A DNA stretch of 64,000 nt. It comes from Sinorhizobium terangae (lineage in GTDB: Bacteria; Pseudomonadota; Alphaproteobacteria; Rhizobiales; Rhizobiaceae). Position 1 is the first letter of the stretch. Every line of letters starts with the position of its first letter. A model generated the notes under the pieces. The model did no database searches. It saw nothing but the letters and a program-made list of their open reading frames with translations, and was not told where the DNA came from. Position numbers and translations under genes: made by a program. The stretch spans positions 1,860,001 to 1,924,000 of the forward strand of contig NZ_CP121660.1 in assembly GCF_029714365.1 (NCBI RefSeq), given 5' to 3'. This document shows, one piece after another, positions 33,735-42,144 of this stretch.

Positions 33735-34661
33735 ATGATCGACGCTCGTGTCAAGTTTCGCCATCTACAGACATTTGTCGAGGTCGCGCGCCAGAAGAGC
33801 GTGATGAAAGCGGCCGAACTCTTACACGTCAGCCAGCCGGCCGTTACCAAGACGATCCGCGAGCTCGAGGAGGTGCTGGGCGTTGCCGTGTTCGAGCGCG
33901 AGGGGCGCGGCATCAGGATCACCCGCTACGGCGAGGTTTTTTTCCGCCATGCCGGCGCGGCGCTGACCGCGCTCCGGCAAGGCCTCGACTCGGTCTCGCA
34001 GGAACGCTCCGGCAACGGGCCGCTCATCCGGATAGGTGCCCTTCCCACGGTTTCGACGCGGATCATGCCGCACGCCGTAGCGCTCTTTCTCAAGGAGGAA
34101 ACGGGCGCCCGCCTGAAGATCATTACAGGCGAAAATGCGGTGCTCCTCGAGCAGTTGCGGGTCGGTGACCTTGATCTTGTCGTCGGCAGGCTGGCCGCGC
34201 CCGACAAGATGACCGGGTTTTCGTTCGAGCACCTCTATTCCGAACAGGTGGTGTTTGCGGTGCGCACCGGCCATCCGCTCATCGCCGGCAGGCAGTCGAT
34301 CTTCGCCCATCTTGGGGACTATCCGGTGCTGATGCCCACCCGCGATTCGATCATTCGCCCCTTCGTAGAACGCTTCCTGATCGCCAACGGAATCGCCAGC
34401 CTGCCGAACCAGATCGAGACTGTCTCCGCTGCCTTCGGCCGCACCTTCGTGCGTTCGAGCGATGCGGTCTGGATCATTTCGAACGGCGTCGTCGCGACGG
34501 ATATCGAAGACGGCCTCCTGGCGGCGCTGCCGATCGACACCAGCGAGACCAGGGGCCCAGTCGGCCTCACCGTGCGCACCGACGCGATCCAGTCTCTGCC
34601 GCTGTCGATCCTGATGCAGGCCATCCGCGAGGCGGCTGGGGTTGCGATGGCGAACGGCTGA
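33735..34661 (+). CDS. pcaQ: LysR-family activator of pcaDCHGB
   Basis: The 308-residue LysR regulator begins MIDARVKFRHLQTFVEVARQ, with HTH KAAELLHVSQPAVTKTIREL, and has the PcaQ-type effector domain (DLDLVVGRLAAPDKMTGFSF, PTRDSIIRPFVERF). In S. meliloti PcaQ activates pcaDCHGB in response to gamma-carboxymuconolactone-type intermediates. ATG 33726 is nine bases upstream but lies within the operator, so 33735 is preferred. Confidence 0.93.
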   Translation: MIDARVKFRHLQTFVEVARQKSVMKAAELLHVSQPAVTKTIRELEEVLGVAVFEREGRGIRITRYGEVFFRHAGAALTALRQGLDSVSQERSGNGPLIRIGALPTVSTRIMPHAVALFLKEETGARLKIITGENAVLLEQLRVGDLDLVVGRLAAPDKMTGFSFEHLYSEQVVFAVRTGHPLIAGRQSIFAHLGDYPVLMPTRDSIIRPFVERFLIANGIASLPNQIETVSAAFGRTFVRSSDAVWIISNGVVATDIEDGLLAALPIDTSETRGPVGLTVRTDAIQSLPLSILMQAIREAAGVAMANG

Positions 34662-34728
34662 ACTCGGCGCTTTACATACGCGGATCGATATCGAGAATGC
34701 AGAACCAACCATTTTCACGCCGAACGTC

Positions 34729-35256
34729 ATGCACCAAGCAGAACTGCAGCTTCAAGATTTTGCGAAAGAACATGCTCGGGAGCTGCCGGCCTGGTTCCCG
34801 ACGCTGCAATCGCTCATCCAATGGGGCGGTCCGGACGTCCGCTTTCCGCTCGACACGGGTCAGATCGAGGCGATGGTCGCCGAGACGTCCGGCTCTGAGC
34901 CGAAGCGCTGGATCTTTTCCGGTCTTGTGAGAGGAGCCGTTGCAGGCCACGCGCAGGTTGCCCTCGACTGGCAAAACGGCGTCGCCCGGCTCAGCCGTGT
35001 CGCCGTCAATCCCCTGTTTCGCGGCCAAGGGCTCGCCCGCCCCTTCTTGAGGCTTGTTGTCCACCGCGTCTTTGCTGCTCCTGCTTTCGAGCGACTGGAA
35101 CTCAACGTCTACACCTTCAACGGGGCGGCAATCCGCACCTATCTCGGCCTCGGCTTCATCGAAGAAGGCGTGCGGCGCTCGTCGGTGAAAGTCGGCGACG
35201 AGCGTTGGGACACCGCAATCTACGGCCTGCTGCGCAGCGATCTCGCCGAAAACTAA
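34729..35256 (+). CDS. GNAT-family N-acetyltransferase
   Basis: The protein of about 175 residues has the GNAT acetyl-CoA motif VAVNPLFRGQGLARPFLRLV followed by FERLELNVYTFNGAAIRTY and LGLGFIEEGVRR, typical of RimJ/RimL-like members. The start is uncertain: MHQAELQLQDF at 34729 is taken, although the frame is open back into pcaQ. No strong ribosome site precedes it. Its TAA shares three bases with the stop of the convergent ggt gene. Confidence 0.85.
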   Translation: MHQAELQLQDFAKEHARELPAWFPTLQSLIQWGGPDVRFPLDTGQIEAMVAETSGSEPKRWIFSGLVRGAVAGHAQVALDWQNGVARLSRVAVNPLFRGQGLARPFLRLVVHRVFAAPAFERLELNVYTFNGAAIRTYLGLGFIEEGVRRSSVKVGDERWDTAIYGLLRSDLAEN

Positions 35257-36998
35257 TACCCCCTCGCCGCGCCTGCCCCGATGCGGCTGTCGACGGCGCC
35301 GTTGAAGCGGGCACCGCCGCCGGCCCCGATCTCCTCCAGGTTTTCGCCACCGACGAGGATACCGGTTGCCTGTCCCCAGATCTTCCAGCTTTCGTCGATC
35401 TGGACGTCATGCCCCATGGCCGCGAGAAGCTTGCGGGTATCCGGCGACAGCGCATAGGGCTCCATGAACACCTTGTCCGGCAGCCATTGATGGTGAAGGC
35501 GCGGCGCATCGACCGCCTCTTGGATGTTCATGCCGTGGTCGATGACATTGATGATCGCTTCCAGCGTGATCGTGATAATGCGCGCGCCGCCGGGGCTGCC
35601 GATGACCATGAAGGGCTTGCCGTCCTTGGAGACGATCGTCGGGCTCATTGATGAAAGCGGCGTCTTGCCGGGCGCGATCGCGTTCGCTTCCCCTTGGACG
35701 AGACCGTAGAGATTGGGCGCGCCAGGCTTGGCGGTGAAATCGTCCATCTCGTTGTTGAGGAGGATCCCGGTTCCGGGCGCCACCACGCCCGCGCCGAAGG
35801 AGCCGTTCAGCGTATAGGTGACGGCAACCGCATTGCCGTCGTCGTCAATGATCGAGTAGTGAGTCGTCTCCTTGCTTTCCGCAAAGCCCGCCGGCATCAG
35901 CGCCTGCGAGACGCCCGCCCTGAACGGTTCGATCTTGTCGCGGATTTCCTTCGCATAGGCCTTGTCGGTGAGTTTGCTGACCGGATTTTCGACGAAGTCC
36001 GGGTCGCCAAGCGCGGTATTGCGATCGACATAGGCATGCCGCATTGCCTCGATCATCGCGTGCACCGTCTCGGCCGAACCGTAGCCGAGATAGGAGAGCG
36101 GATAACCCTCGAGGATGTTGAGGATCTCGCAGATGATCACGCCGCCCGACGATGGCGGCGGCGAGGAAACGATGTCATAGCCACGGTAGTTGCACTTGAC
36201 CGGTTCCAGCTCGCGGACGGCATATTGCTCGAAATCCTTCTTGGCGAGGATGCCGCCCTTCTCTGCACTCGCCTTGACGATCGCGTCGGCGATCGCACCC
36301 TTGTAGAAGGCGTCCGGCCCCTTCTCCGCGATGCTTGACAGCGAGGCGGCAAGATCGGCCTGGACCAGCTTCTCGCCGACTGCGAAAGGCTTGCCGCCGG
36401 GCTTCAGGAAGATCGCCGCCGCCGCCGGATCCTTCGCCAACCGCTCGGTTCTACCGTCGAAAGACTCGACATCGCCCTGCTCCAGCACGAAGCCTTCCTC
36501 GGCGAGCTTGATTGCCGGGGCGATCAGTTCCTTGAGCGGGCGCGTGCCATAGCGGCTGCGCGCGTGCTCGAAACCCATCACCGGGCCCGGCACGCCGACG
36601 GCGAGATAGCCATTGGTGCTCAAGCCTTTGACAAGATTGCCCTTGTCATCGAGATACATGGATTTGGTGGCAGCGAGCGGCGCGCGTTCGCGGAAATCGA
36701 GAAACGTGGTCTTGCCGTCCTTGAAGCGGATGGTCATGAAGCCGCCGCCGCCGATATTGCCAGCGGTCGGATAGACGACGGCGAGCGCATAGCCGACGGC
36801 AACAGCCGCATCGATTGCATTGCCGCCCTTCTTCAAGACTTCCACGCCGATATCGGAGGCGAGATGCTGGGCGGTAACGACCATGCCGTGCTCGGCCTTG
36901 ACCGGCTCGGGCGAGGCCGCCTGCGCCGTCCACGGCGGAACCGTGCCAAGCGCGACAATCAAGGCAAAGGACAGGCTCTTCAAGCTCGGACTGCGCAT
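35253..36998 (-). CDS. ggt: Gamma-glutamyltransferase
   Basis: The 581-residue Ntn-hydrolase precursor has a signal peptide ending TAQA, so it is periplasmic. The autoprocessing/catalytic threonine is Thr379 in SKETTHYSIIDDDGNAV. Other family marks are GGNAIDAAVAVGYALAVVYP, NIGGGGFM, RERAP and SSMSPTIVSKDGK with GSPGGARIITI. It would cleave glutathione and other gamma-glutamyl compounds after self-processing into two chains. GGAGGAAAGC sets the start at 36998. It is monocistronic. Confidence 0.96.
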   Translation of the reverse strand: MRSPSLKSLSFALIVALGTVPPWTAQAASPEPVKAEHGMVVTAQHLASDIGVEVLKKGGNAIDAAVAVGYALAVVYPTAGNIGGGGFMTIRFKDGKTTFLDFRERAPLAATKSMYLDDKGNLVKGLSTNGYLAVGVPGPVMGFEHARSRYGTRPLKELIAPAIKLAEEGFVLEQGDVESFDGRTERLAKDPAAAAIFLKPGGKPFAVGEKLVQADLAASLSSIAEKGPDAFYKGAIADAIVKASAEKGGILAKKDFEQYAVRELEPVKCNYRGYDIVSSPPPSSGGVIICEILNILEGYPLSYLGYGSAETVHAMIEAMRHAYVDRNTALGDPDFVENPVSKLTDKAYAKEIRDKIEPFRAGVSQALMPAGFAESKETTHYSIIDDDGNAVAVTYTLNGSFGAGVVAPGTGILLNNEMDDFTAKPGAPNLYGLVQGEANAIAPGKTPLSSMSPTIVSKDGKPFMVIGSPGGARIITITLEAIINVIDHGMNIQEAVDAPRLHHQWLPDKVFMEPYALSPDTRKLLAAMGHDVQIDESWKIWGQATGILVGGENLEEIGAGGGARFNGAVDSRIGAGAARGY

Positions 36999-37093
36999 GC
37001 TTTCCTCCTGCAACTGATTGCCCGCTAGACGATGCCCTCAACCGGCGACTGTAGCATCAAAATTCGCAGGTTGCATTTCCGAAGGTTTCCTCA

Positions 37094-37756
37094 TCAATCG
37101 CCGGAATACCGCTCCTCAAGCCAGGGGTCCCCGCGCATGTGATAACCGTTCCGCTCCCAGAAGCCGGCCCTGTCGGCGGCGCAGAAAACGATCCGCGTCA
37201 GCCACTTGGCGCTCTTCCAGAGATAGAGGTGCGGCACAATGAGGCGCATCGGACCGCCGTGGGCCCGGCTGATCGGGGCCCTTTCCCAACTCGTCGCGAG
37301 GATTGCGTTCTCTGCGGCAAAGTCCACGAGCGGAAGATTGGTGGTATAGCCGTCATAGCTGGTCAGCAGGACATACTCTGCCTCCGGCTTCGGCATCACC
37401 CGGTTGAGCAGCTCGCGCGTCAGCACGCCATGCCAGCGATTGTCGTAACGCGACCAGGTCGTCACGCAATGAATATCAGAGAGACTGTCGCTCTGCGGCA
37501 ACGACTGGAACGCCGTCCAGTCGAGTGACAAAGGCTTCTCCACGAGGCCGGTCAGGTCAAGCCGCCAGGTCTCCAGCGCAATGTGCGGCTGCTGTCCAAG
37601 ATCCAGAACCGGCCAGTCGTTGACGAGATGCTGGCCGGGCGGCAGGCGGTCGGTCTCCGGGCGCCCGACCCGCCCCGTCAGAAACTTTCCACCCGCCGCC
37701 CATTGCCGCTTGGTGGACGTCAGTTTCGTTTCCGGTAGCGGTTCGTCATCGCCCAT
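37094..37756 (-). CDS. Sulfite oxidase-like molybdopterin oxidoreductase (YuiH type)
   Basis: The 220-residue protein is the molybdopterin-binding domain alone. The Mo-ligand cysteine is in SDIHCVTTWSRYD; other marks are GLVEKPLSLDW, HGGPMRLIVPHLYLWKSAKW and an RGDPWLEERY end. There is no Tat signal, unlike MsrP/YedY, so it is probably cytoplasmic. Substrate unknown. It stands alone, 95 bases downstream of the ggt start on the same strand. Confidence 0.9.
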   Translation of the reverse strand: MGDDEPLPETKLTSTKRQWAAGGKFLTGRVGRPETDRLPPGQHLVNDWPVLDLGQQPHIALETWRLDLTGLVEKPLSLDWTAFQSLPQSDSLSDIHCVTTWSRYDNRWHGVLTRELLNRVMPKPEAEYVLLTSYDGYTTNLPLVDFAAENAILATSWERAPISRAHGGPMRLIVPHLYLWKSAKWLTRIVFCAADRAGFWERNGYHMRGDPWLEERYSGD

Positions 37757-38160
37757 GATGCACCCGTCATCGTTCTTTTCGTGTGGGACCGATTTGAGGC
37801 TCGAAAGGCCGCGGCGTCAAGCAAGCGGTTCGGGGGCGGGGTTGATACCCGTTCGAGCTAGACCAAAAGGGTGAGCGACGATTGACTATCTGTTCCCGCC
37901 GTGACAGCCTCTGCTGCAGTGCAGCAATGCTGCACCCTGTCTCGCACGGTCAACCTGCTCGGTGGAGGACTGTTTTCTTGCGGCCGGATCGACACTTTTT
38001 CGGAAACACGCGCGCCTACGCGCCGGCCCCGTGGCCTTTGCTTAGGTGCGGCCTGACATCGCAGGTTGCGCCGCCTCAAAGGCGACCGACCCAACAATTG
38101 CCGTCATTCTGGAGTTGATGCCTTTCTCCTCACCGGTTCGGGTGAGGTGCCAGCCTACTG
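37757..38160. other. Intergenic space without recognisable gene
   Basis: About 400 bases between the sulfite-oxidase-like gene and the polysaccharide cassette, followed by repeat family C. There is a local Pst-like palindrome CTGCTGCAGTGCAGCAATG near 37910 but no frame with a credible start or codon pattern. The promoter of the glycosyltransferase operon is probably near its end. Confidence 0.5.
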
Positions 38161-38238
38161 CATGTTTCCCTAAATCGGAGCCGATTTAAGGATAGGAACA
38201 TGCAGCAATTCAAAGTGCTGCAGCGTCCTTTGCGCGTA
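38161..38238. repeat. Intergenic repeat family C, copy 2
   Basis: The fullest of three copies: CATGTTTCCCTAAATCGGAG, CCGATTTAAGGATAGGAACA, TGCAGCAATTCAAAGTGC, TGCAGCGTCCTTTGCGCG. It lies 60 bases before the first glycosyltransferase gene. Confidence 0.8.
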
Positions 38239-38298
38239 TTGTCAGACGCCCGGCGCTGTAGTGGTCACGGCGAAATGTCTGTATGAAGGAGAAGCGGT

Positions 38299-39384
38299 AT
38301 GAAGGTTCTGTTTGCCGGCGGAAACGGTTATTATCCGGAGTTCAGCGGCGGCGTTCAGTCGAGCACGCACCACCTCGTCCAGCAGTTGCGTGACCGCGGT
38401 CACGAGGCCGGCGTATTGGCCGCCTTGTTCGGCGACGGCATGTTCGGCTTTAAGGCGCGCGTCAAGCTTAAGTTGTCCGGCGAGCGTGGCGTCATGGACA
38501 GCTTTCCCGGCTATCCCGTCGTTCGCGCCTGGCACCCCTGGGAAGCGGCAACCTTTGCCGTCAACAAGCTCCGCCCCGACGTCGCCGTTGTGCAGTGCCA
38601 CAAATCGGTCCCGATCGGAAAGGCGCTCCAGGTGCACAACGTGCCGCTGGTGATCTATCTCAGAAATGTCGAATTTCACGAACTCGCGGGCGATCTCAGG
38701 GAACTGACCGCCGCCCATTACATCGCGAATTCGGAATTCACGGCCCGGACCTACAGGCAGAAATACGGCATCGACTCGGTGGTCATCCCGCCGACGATCA
38801 ATCCCGAGACCTACAAGACGCCGACAACGCGGGAGTACGTGACTTTCATCAACCCCTATAAGGAGAAGGGATTCGAGCTGGCGGTCCGCATTGCCGAGCA
38901 ATGCCCCGACATTCCCTTCCTGTTCGTCGAAAGCTGGAAGCTTGCCGACGATCACCGGGCGGAAATCGAGAAGATCATCGCGCCGCTGAAGAACGTGCGC
39001 CTCGAAAGCCGCACCAGCGACATGAAGACCGTCTACGGACGGACGAAAATCCTGCTTGCGCCGAGCAAATGGGAAGAGGCCTGGGGGCGGGTGGCGTCCG
39101 AGGCGCATTGCAGCGGCATTCCGGTCGTCGGATCGACGCGCGGAGGATTGCCGGAAGCAATCGGCGAAGGCGGCATCCTTCTCGACCACGATGGACCGCT
39201 CGAGGAGTGGACCGGCGCGATCCGCCGTCTGTGGAGCGACGATGCCGAATACAAACGGCTGTCGGCAGCGGCCTCGAAGTTCGCCGAGCGCCCGCTGATG
39301 CGGCCCGACCGTCAGTTTGCGGCATTCCTTGATGTTCTGGATCGCGCTGCCGCAAGCCGCGTCTCTGCTCTCAAGGCCTCTTGA
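38299..39384 (+). CDS. GT4-family glycosyltransferase
   Basis: The 361-residue GT-B protein starts MKVLFAGGNGYYPEFSGGVQ and has the GT4 C-terminal signature EAWGRVASEAHCSGIPVVGS followed by TRGGLPEAIGEGG. VIPPTINPETY and FINPYKEKGFELA are further GT4 marks. It is a cytoplasmic or membrane-associated sugar transferase; donor and acceptor cannot be read. AAGGAGAAGCGGT is the ribosome site. The next glycosyltransferase starts 11 bases after its stop. Confidence 0.88.
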   Translation: MKVLFAGGNGYYPEFSGGVQSSTHHLVQQLRDRGHEAGVLAALFGDGMFGFKARVKLKLSGERGVMDSFPGYPVVRAWHPWEAATFAVNKLRPDVAVVQCHKSVPIGKALQVHNVPLVIYLRNVEFHELAGDLRELTAAHYIANSEFTARTYRQKYGIDSVVIPPTINPETYKTPTTREYVTFINPYKEKGFELAVRIAEQCPDIPFLFVESWKLADDHRAEIEKIIAPLKNVRLESRTSDMKTVYGRTKILLAPSKWEEAWGRVASEAHCSGIPVVGSTRGGLPEAIGEGGILLDHDGPLEEWTGAIRRLWSDDAEYKRLSAAASKFAERPLMRPDRQFAAFLDVLDRAAASRVSALKAS

Positions 39385-39395
39385 GACCGGCAAGC

Positions 39396-40589
39396 ATGCG
39401 CGTCGGTTTCATTGTCGGTCAGTTTCCGTCGCTTTCGGAAACCTTCGTCATCGGCCAGATGGCCGGCCTCTTGCGTCGCGGCTTCGAGGTCGATGTCGTC
39501 TGCAACGGGATATCGGATTACAATTTCGCGGATCGGCGGCAGGAGCCGCTCGCCACCCTTCTGGCACGAACCCGTGACTGGTGGGGTGCTGCGGCCCGCA
39601 CGCGTCCGGCGATCGAGCGGCTGCCGGCGAAACTTCGCGACAAGGTCTCCACCGTGCTCGACATGTCGTCGGTCGGCCGCCTGAACGAGTGCGATGTCCT
39701 CGTCGCCCATTTCGGGCACAACGGCGCCCGCGCCGCTCGGCTGAAGAAATGGAAGCGGCTGAAGCCGCCGATCGTCACGATTTTCCACGGCTACGACGTC
39801 GGCGTGCCGCTCCACGAGCGGGGCCTCGGCCGATACAATGATCTGTTCGAATACGGCGCGCTCAACCTGACCGTGAACGGCTTCTTTCGCCGCGTCCTGG
39901 TGGAAGCCGGAGCGCCGGAAAACAAGGTTGCCGTGCACCACATGGGGATCGATCTCAAGAAGATCCCGTATGAGTGGAAATCCTGGCGCGGCGTGCCGCT
40001 GCAATTGATTTCCGTGTGCCGGCTGGCCGAGAAAAAGGGCGTGGAATACGCGCTGCGCGCGCTCGCGCTGCTGCGTGCCGACGCGCCGGACCTTGCCTGG
40101 CAGTACACGATCATCGGCGACGGACCGCTGCGGCAGGAACTGGAGGCGCTTGCCTCCAAACTCGGTATCGCAGAGCGCGTTTCCTTCCTCGGCAGCCTCG
40201 CCCATAAGGACGTCAAGGAGTGGCTGCGGCGCTCGCACGCCTTCGTGCTACCGAGCGTTACCGCCAGGAATGGCGATGTCGAGGGCATCCCCGTGGCACT
40301 CATGGAGGCTATGGCCGCCGGTCTGACCGTGGTGAGTTCCAACCATTCCGGCATTCCCGAACTGATCGAGGATCAGAAGACGGGCTTCCTCGCGGACGAA
40401 AGAGACGTCGAAACTCTTGCGAGCCGGCTGCGCTTCGTCGCGGAGCATCCCGAGCAATGCGAGGGCGTAGCGCGGCAGGCAAGGAAGAAGGTCGAGGCCG
40501 AATTCGACATGGAGGCGCTCGACAATGATTTCGCCGAGATCGTCAGCCGGTGCGCTACAGCGCCACCGCATTTATCAGATGCGCAATGA
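39396..40589 (+). CDS. GT4-family glycosyltransferase (WcaL-like)
   Basis: The 397-residue protein begins MRVGFIVGQFPSLSETFVIG, a hallmark of colanic-acid-type WcaL transferases, and has EKKGVEYALRALALLR, TIIGDGPLRQELEAL and the GT4 site EGIPVALMEAMAAGLTVVSS then NHSGIPELIED. ATG 39396 is used; a TTG 15 bases upstream is also in frame. It works with the preceding transferase and the following flippase to build an exopolysaccharide repeat unit. Confidence 0.9.
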   Translation: MRVGFIVGQFPSLSETFVIGQMAGLLRRGFEVDVVCNGISDYNFADRRQEPLATLLARTRDWWGAAARTRPAIERLPAKLRDKVSTVLDMSSVGRLNECDVLVAHFGHNGARAARLKKWKRLKPPIVTIFHGYDVGVPLHERGLGRYNDLFEYGALNLTVNGFFRRVLVEAGAPENKVAVHHMGIDLKKIPYEWKSWRGVPLQLISVCRLAEKKGVEYALRALALLRADAPDLAWQYTIIGDGPLRQELEALASKLGIAERVSFLGSLAHKDVKEWLRRSHAFVLPSVTARNGDVEGIPVALMEAMAAGLTVVSSNHSGIPELIEDQKTGFLADERDVETLASRLRFVAEHPEQCEGVARQARKKVEAEFDMEALDNDFAEIVSRCATAPPHLSDAQ

Positions 40590-40621
40590 GGAAAGTGCGC
40601 GCGGCTTCCGCCCGCTTCCCG

Positions 40622-40660
40622 CTCTAACCAGTTGAAACGACGCAATTCCGGATGGAGTTG
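40622..40660. repeat. Repeat family B, partial copy 2
   Basis: TTGAAACGACGCAATTCCGGA matches, in the opposite orientation, the arm at 8605-8624 after the phn operon. The hairpin half is missing here. It lies just before the flippase start. Confidence 0.55.
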
Positions 40661-40680
40661 CCCCAGTCGAGGCAAGTCGC

Positions 40681-42144
40681 TTGAACGCAGAAAACATCCA
40701 ATTCGGTCGGCTCGCACTGCGTGGCGGGCTGGTAACCGGTGGCGCCCAGGCCATTCGCATGGTCATCCAGTTCGTCTCCGTCGTCGTGCTCGCACGTTTG
40801 CTGGCGCCGGAGGACTTCGGTCTCGTCGCATCGGTCAGCCCGGTCGTCGCCTTCGTCGGGCTTTTTCAGAACCTTGGGCTCCAGCAGGCGGTCATCCAGC
40901 GCAAGGAAATCGGAGAGAGGGAGCTCAATCACGTCTTCTGGATCAGTACCCTTGTCGGCCTTATCTGCACGCTGGTCGTTATCGCGCTTTCGCCCGCCAT
41001 TGCCGTTTTCTACGGCGACCAGCGCATGACGGCCATTGCGATTGCCGCGGCATTGCCGCTGCTCCTCGGCAGCCTGGCCGCGCTGCCGCTCGCCTTGATG
41101 AACCGGCACCTGAAGTTCGGGCAGTTGGCATTGAACGATGTTTATGCCGCGGTCGTGGGACTTCTCGTCACCGCCGGGGCCGCCTATCTCGGCCTCGGCT
41201 ACTGGTCGCTCGTGATCGGGCCCGCGGCTTCCGCCGCAGTCGCCCTCCTGGCCGCATGGTGGGCCACACGCTGGATGCCGGGGCGGCCGGCGTTTGCAAT
41301 CGACCGCGACATCATCTCGTTTGGTGCCAATCTCACCGGCTTCAACCTGGTCAACTTCTTCTCGCGCAATCTCGACAACGTCCTGATCGGCAAGTATTCC
41401 GGGCCGATCCAGCTCGGCTACTACGACCGCGCCTACAAGCTTCTCCTGTTCCCGCTGCAGAACATCACGCAGCCTCTGTCGCGCGTGATGATCCCGCTGA
41501 TGAGCCGCATCCAGGAGGACAAGCCTCGGTTTCGCGACATCTACATGCGCACCAACTGGCTGCTCGCCGCCGTCACCATGCCCGGCATTGCGGCGCTGAC
41601 CTTGGCCGCTGGACCGACCGTCAGCATTCTCTTCGGCGAGCAATGGCTGCCGGTCGCGCCAATCTTCGCCTGGCTCGGGATCGCCAGCCTGATGCAGCCG
41701 GTTTCGAGCACCACGGGCTGGATCTTCATCTGCCAGGGCGAGACGCAGACCATGTTCCGCTGGGGCATCTATTCGTCGCTGACGACGGTGCTCTCCTTCG
41801 TCGTCGGCCTGCAATGGGGCGCGATCGGCGTCGCGGCGGCCTATGCCATCAGCGGCTATGTCCTGCGTCTCCCGGTACTCGCCTGGCTGCTGCAGCGGGT
41901 GGGACCGGTTTCGGCGATGGATTTCCTTTACGTCCAGGGCTTGTTTCTCGTATCGGCCCTGGCCGCCTGGATCTGCTATCGGCTGCTGCCGGAAGTCCTG
42001 ACCGGAAGCTCGGTCATCCTCGCCCTCGCTTCCGCAATCTCACTCAACTACGGACTGGCGCTCGTCTTCGCGCTGGTGCTACGCCAGCCGCGCCAGGTTC
42101 TGTTCGACATCCTTTCGAAGGCCGTAAGCGCCATTCGCCGATAA
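40681..42144 (+). CDS. Polysaccharide flippase (Wzx/WzxC family)
   Basis: The 487-residue protein has about 12-14 membrane helices and the family features RGGLVTGGAQAIRMVIQFVS, ARLLAPEDFGLVA, LQQAVIQRKEI and NVLIGKYSGPIQLGYYDRAY. It would move lipid-linked repeat units to the periplasm. The start is a TTG (MNAENIQFGRLA) with GAGG 10 bases upstream; no ATG gives full length. Its last 66 bases overlap the convergent pyruvyltransferase gene. Confidence 0.9.
   Translation: MNAENIQFGRLALRGGLVTGGAQAIRMVIQFVSVVVLARLLAPEDFGLVASVSPVVAFVGLFQNLGLQQAVIQRKEIGERELNHVFWISTLVGLICTLVVIALSPAIAVFYGDQRMTAIAIAAALPLLLGSLAALPLALMNRHLKFGQLALNDVYAAVVGLLVTAGAAYLGLGYWSLVIGPAASAAVALLAAWWATRWMPGRPAFAIDRDIISFGANLTGFNLVNFFSRNLDNVLIGKYSGPIQLGYYDRAYKLLLFPLQNITQPLSRVMIPLMSRIQEDKPRFRDIYMRTNWLLAAVTMPGIAALTLAAGPTVSILFGEQWLPVAPIFAWLGIASLMQPVSSTTGWIFICQGETQTMFRWGIYSSLTTVLSFVVGLQWGAIGVAAAYAISGYVLRLPVLAWLLQRVGPVSAMDFLYVQGLFLVSALAAWICYRLLPEVLTGSSVILALASAISLNYGLALVFALVLRQPRQVLFDILSKAVSAIRR

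Noticed and set aside
37880..38118. 78-codon frame in the gap before the polysaccharide cassette
   Set aside because: It lacks a ribosome site, has atypical codon use and no recognisable feature.
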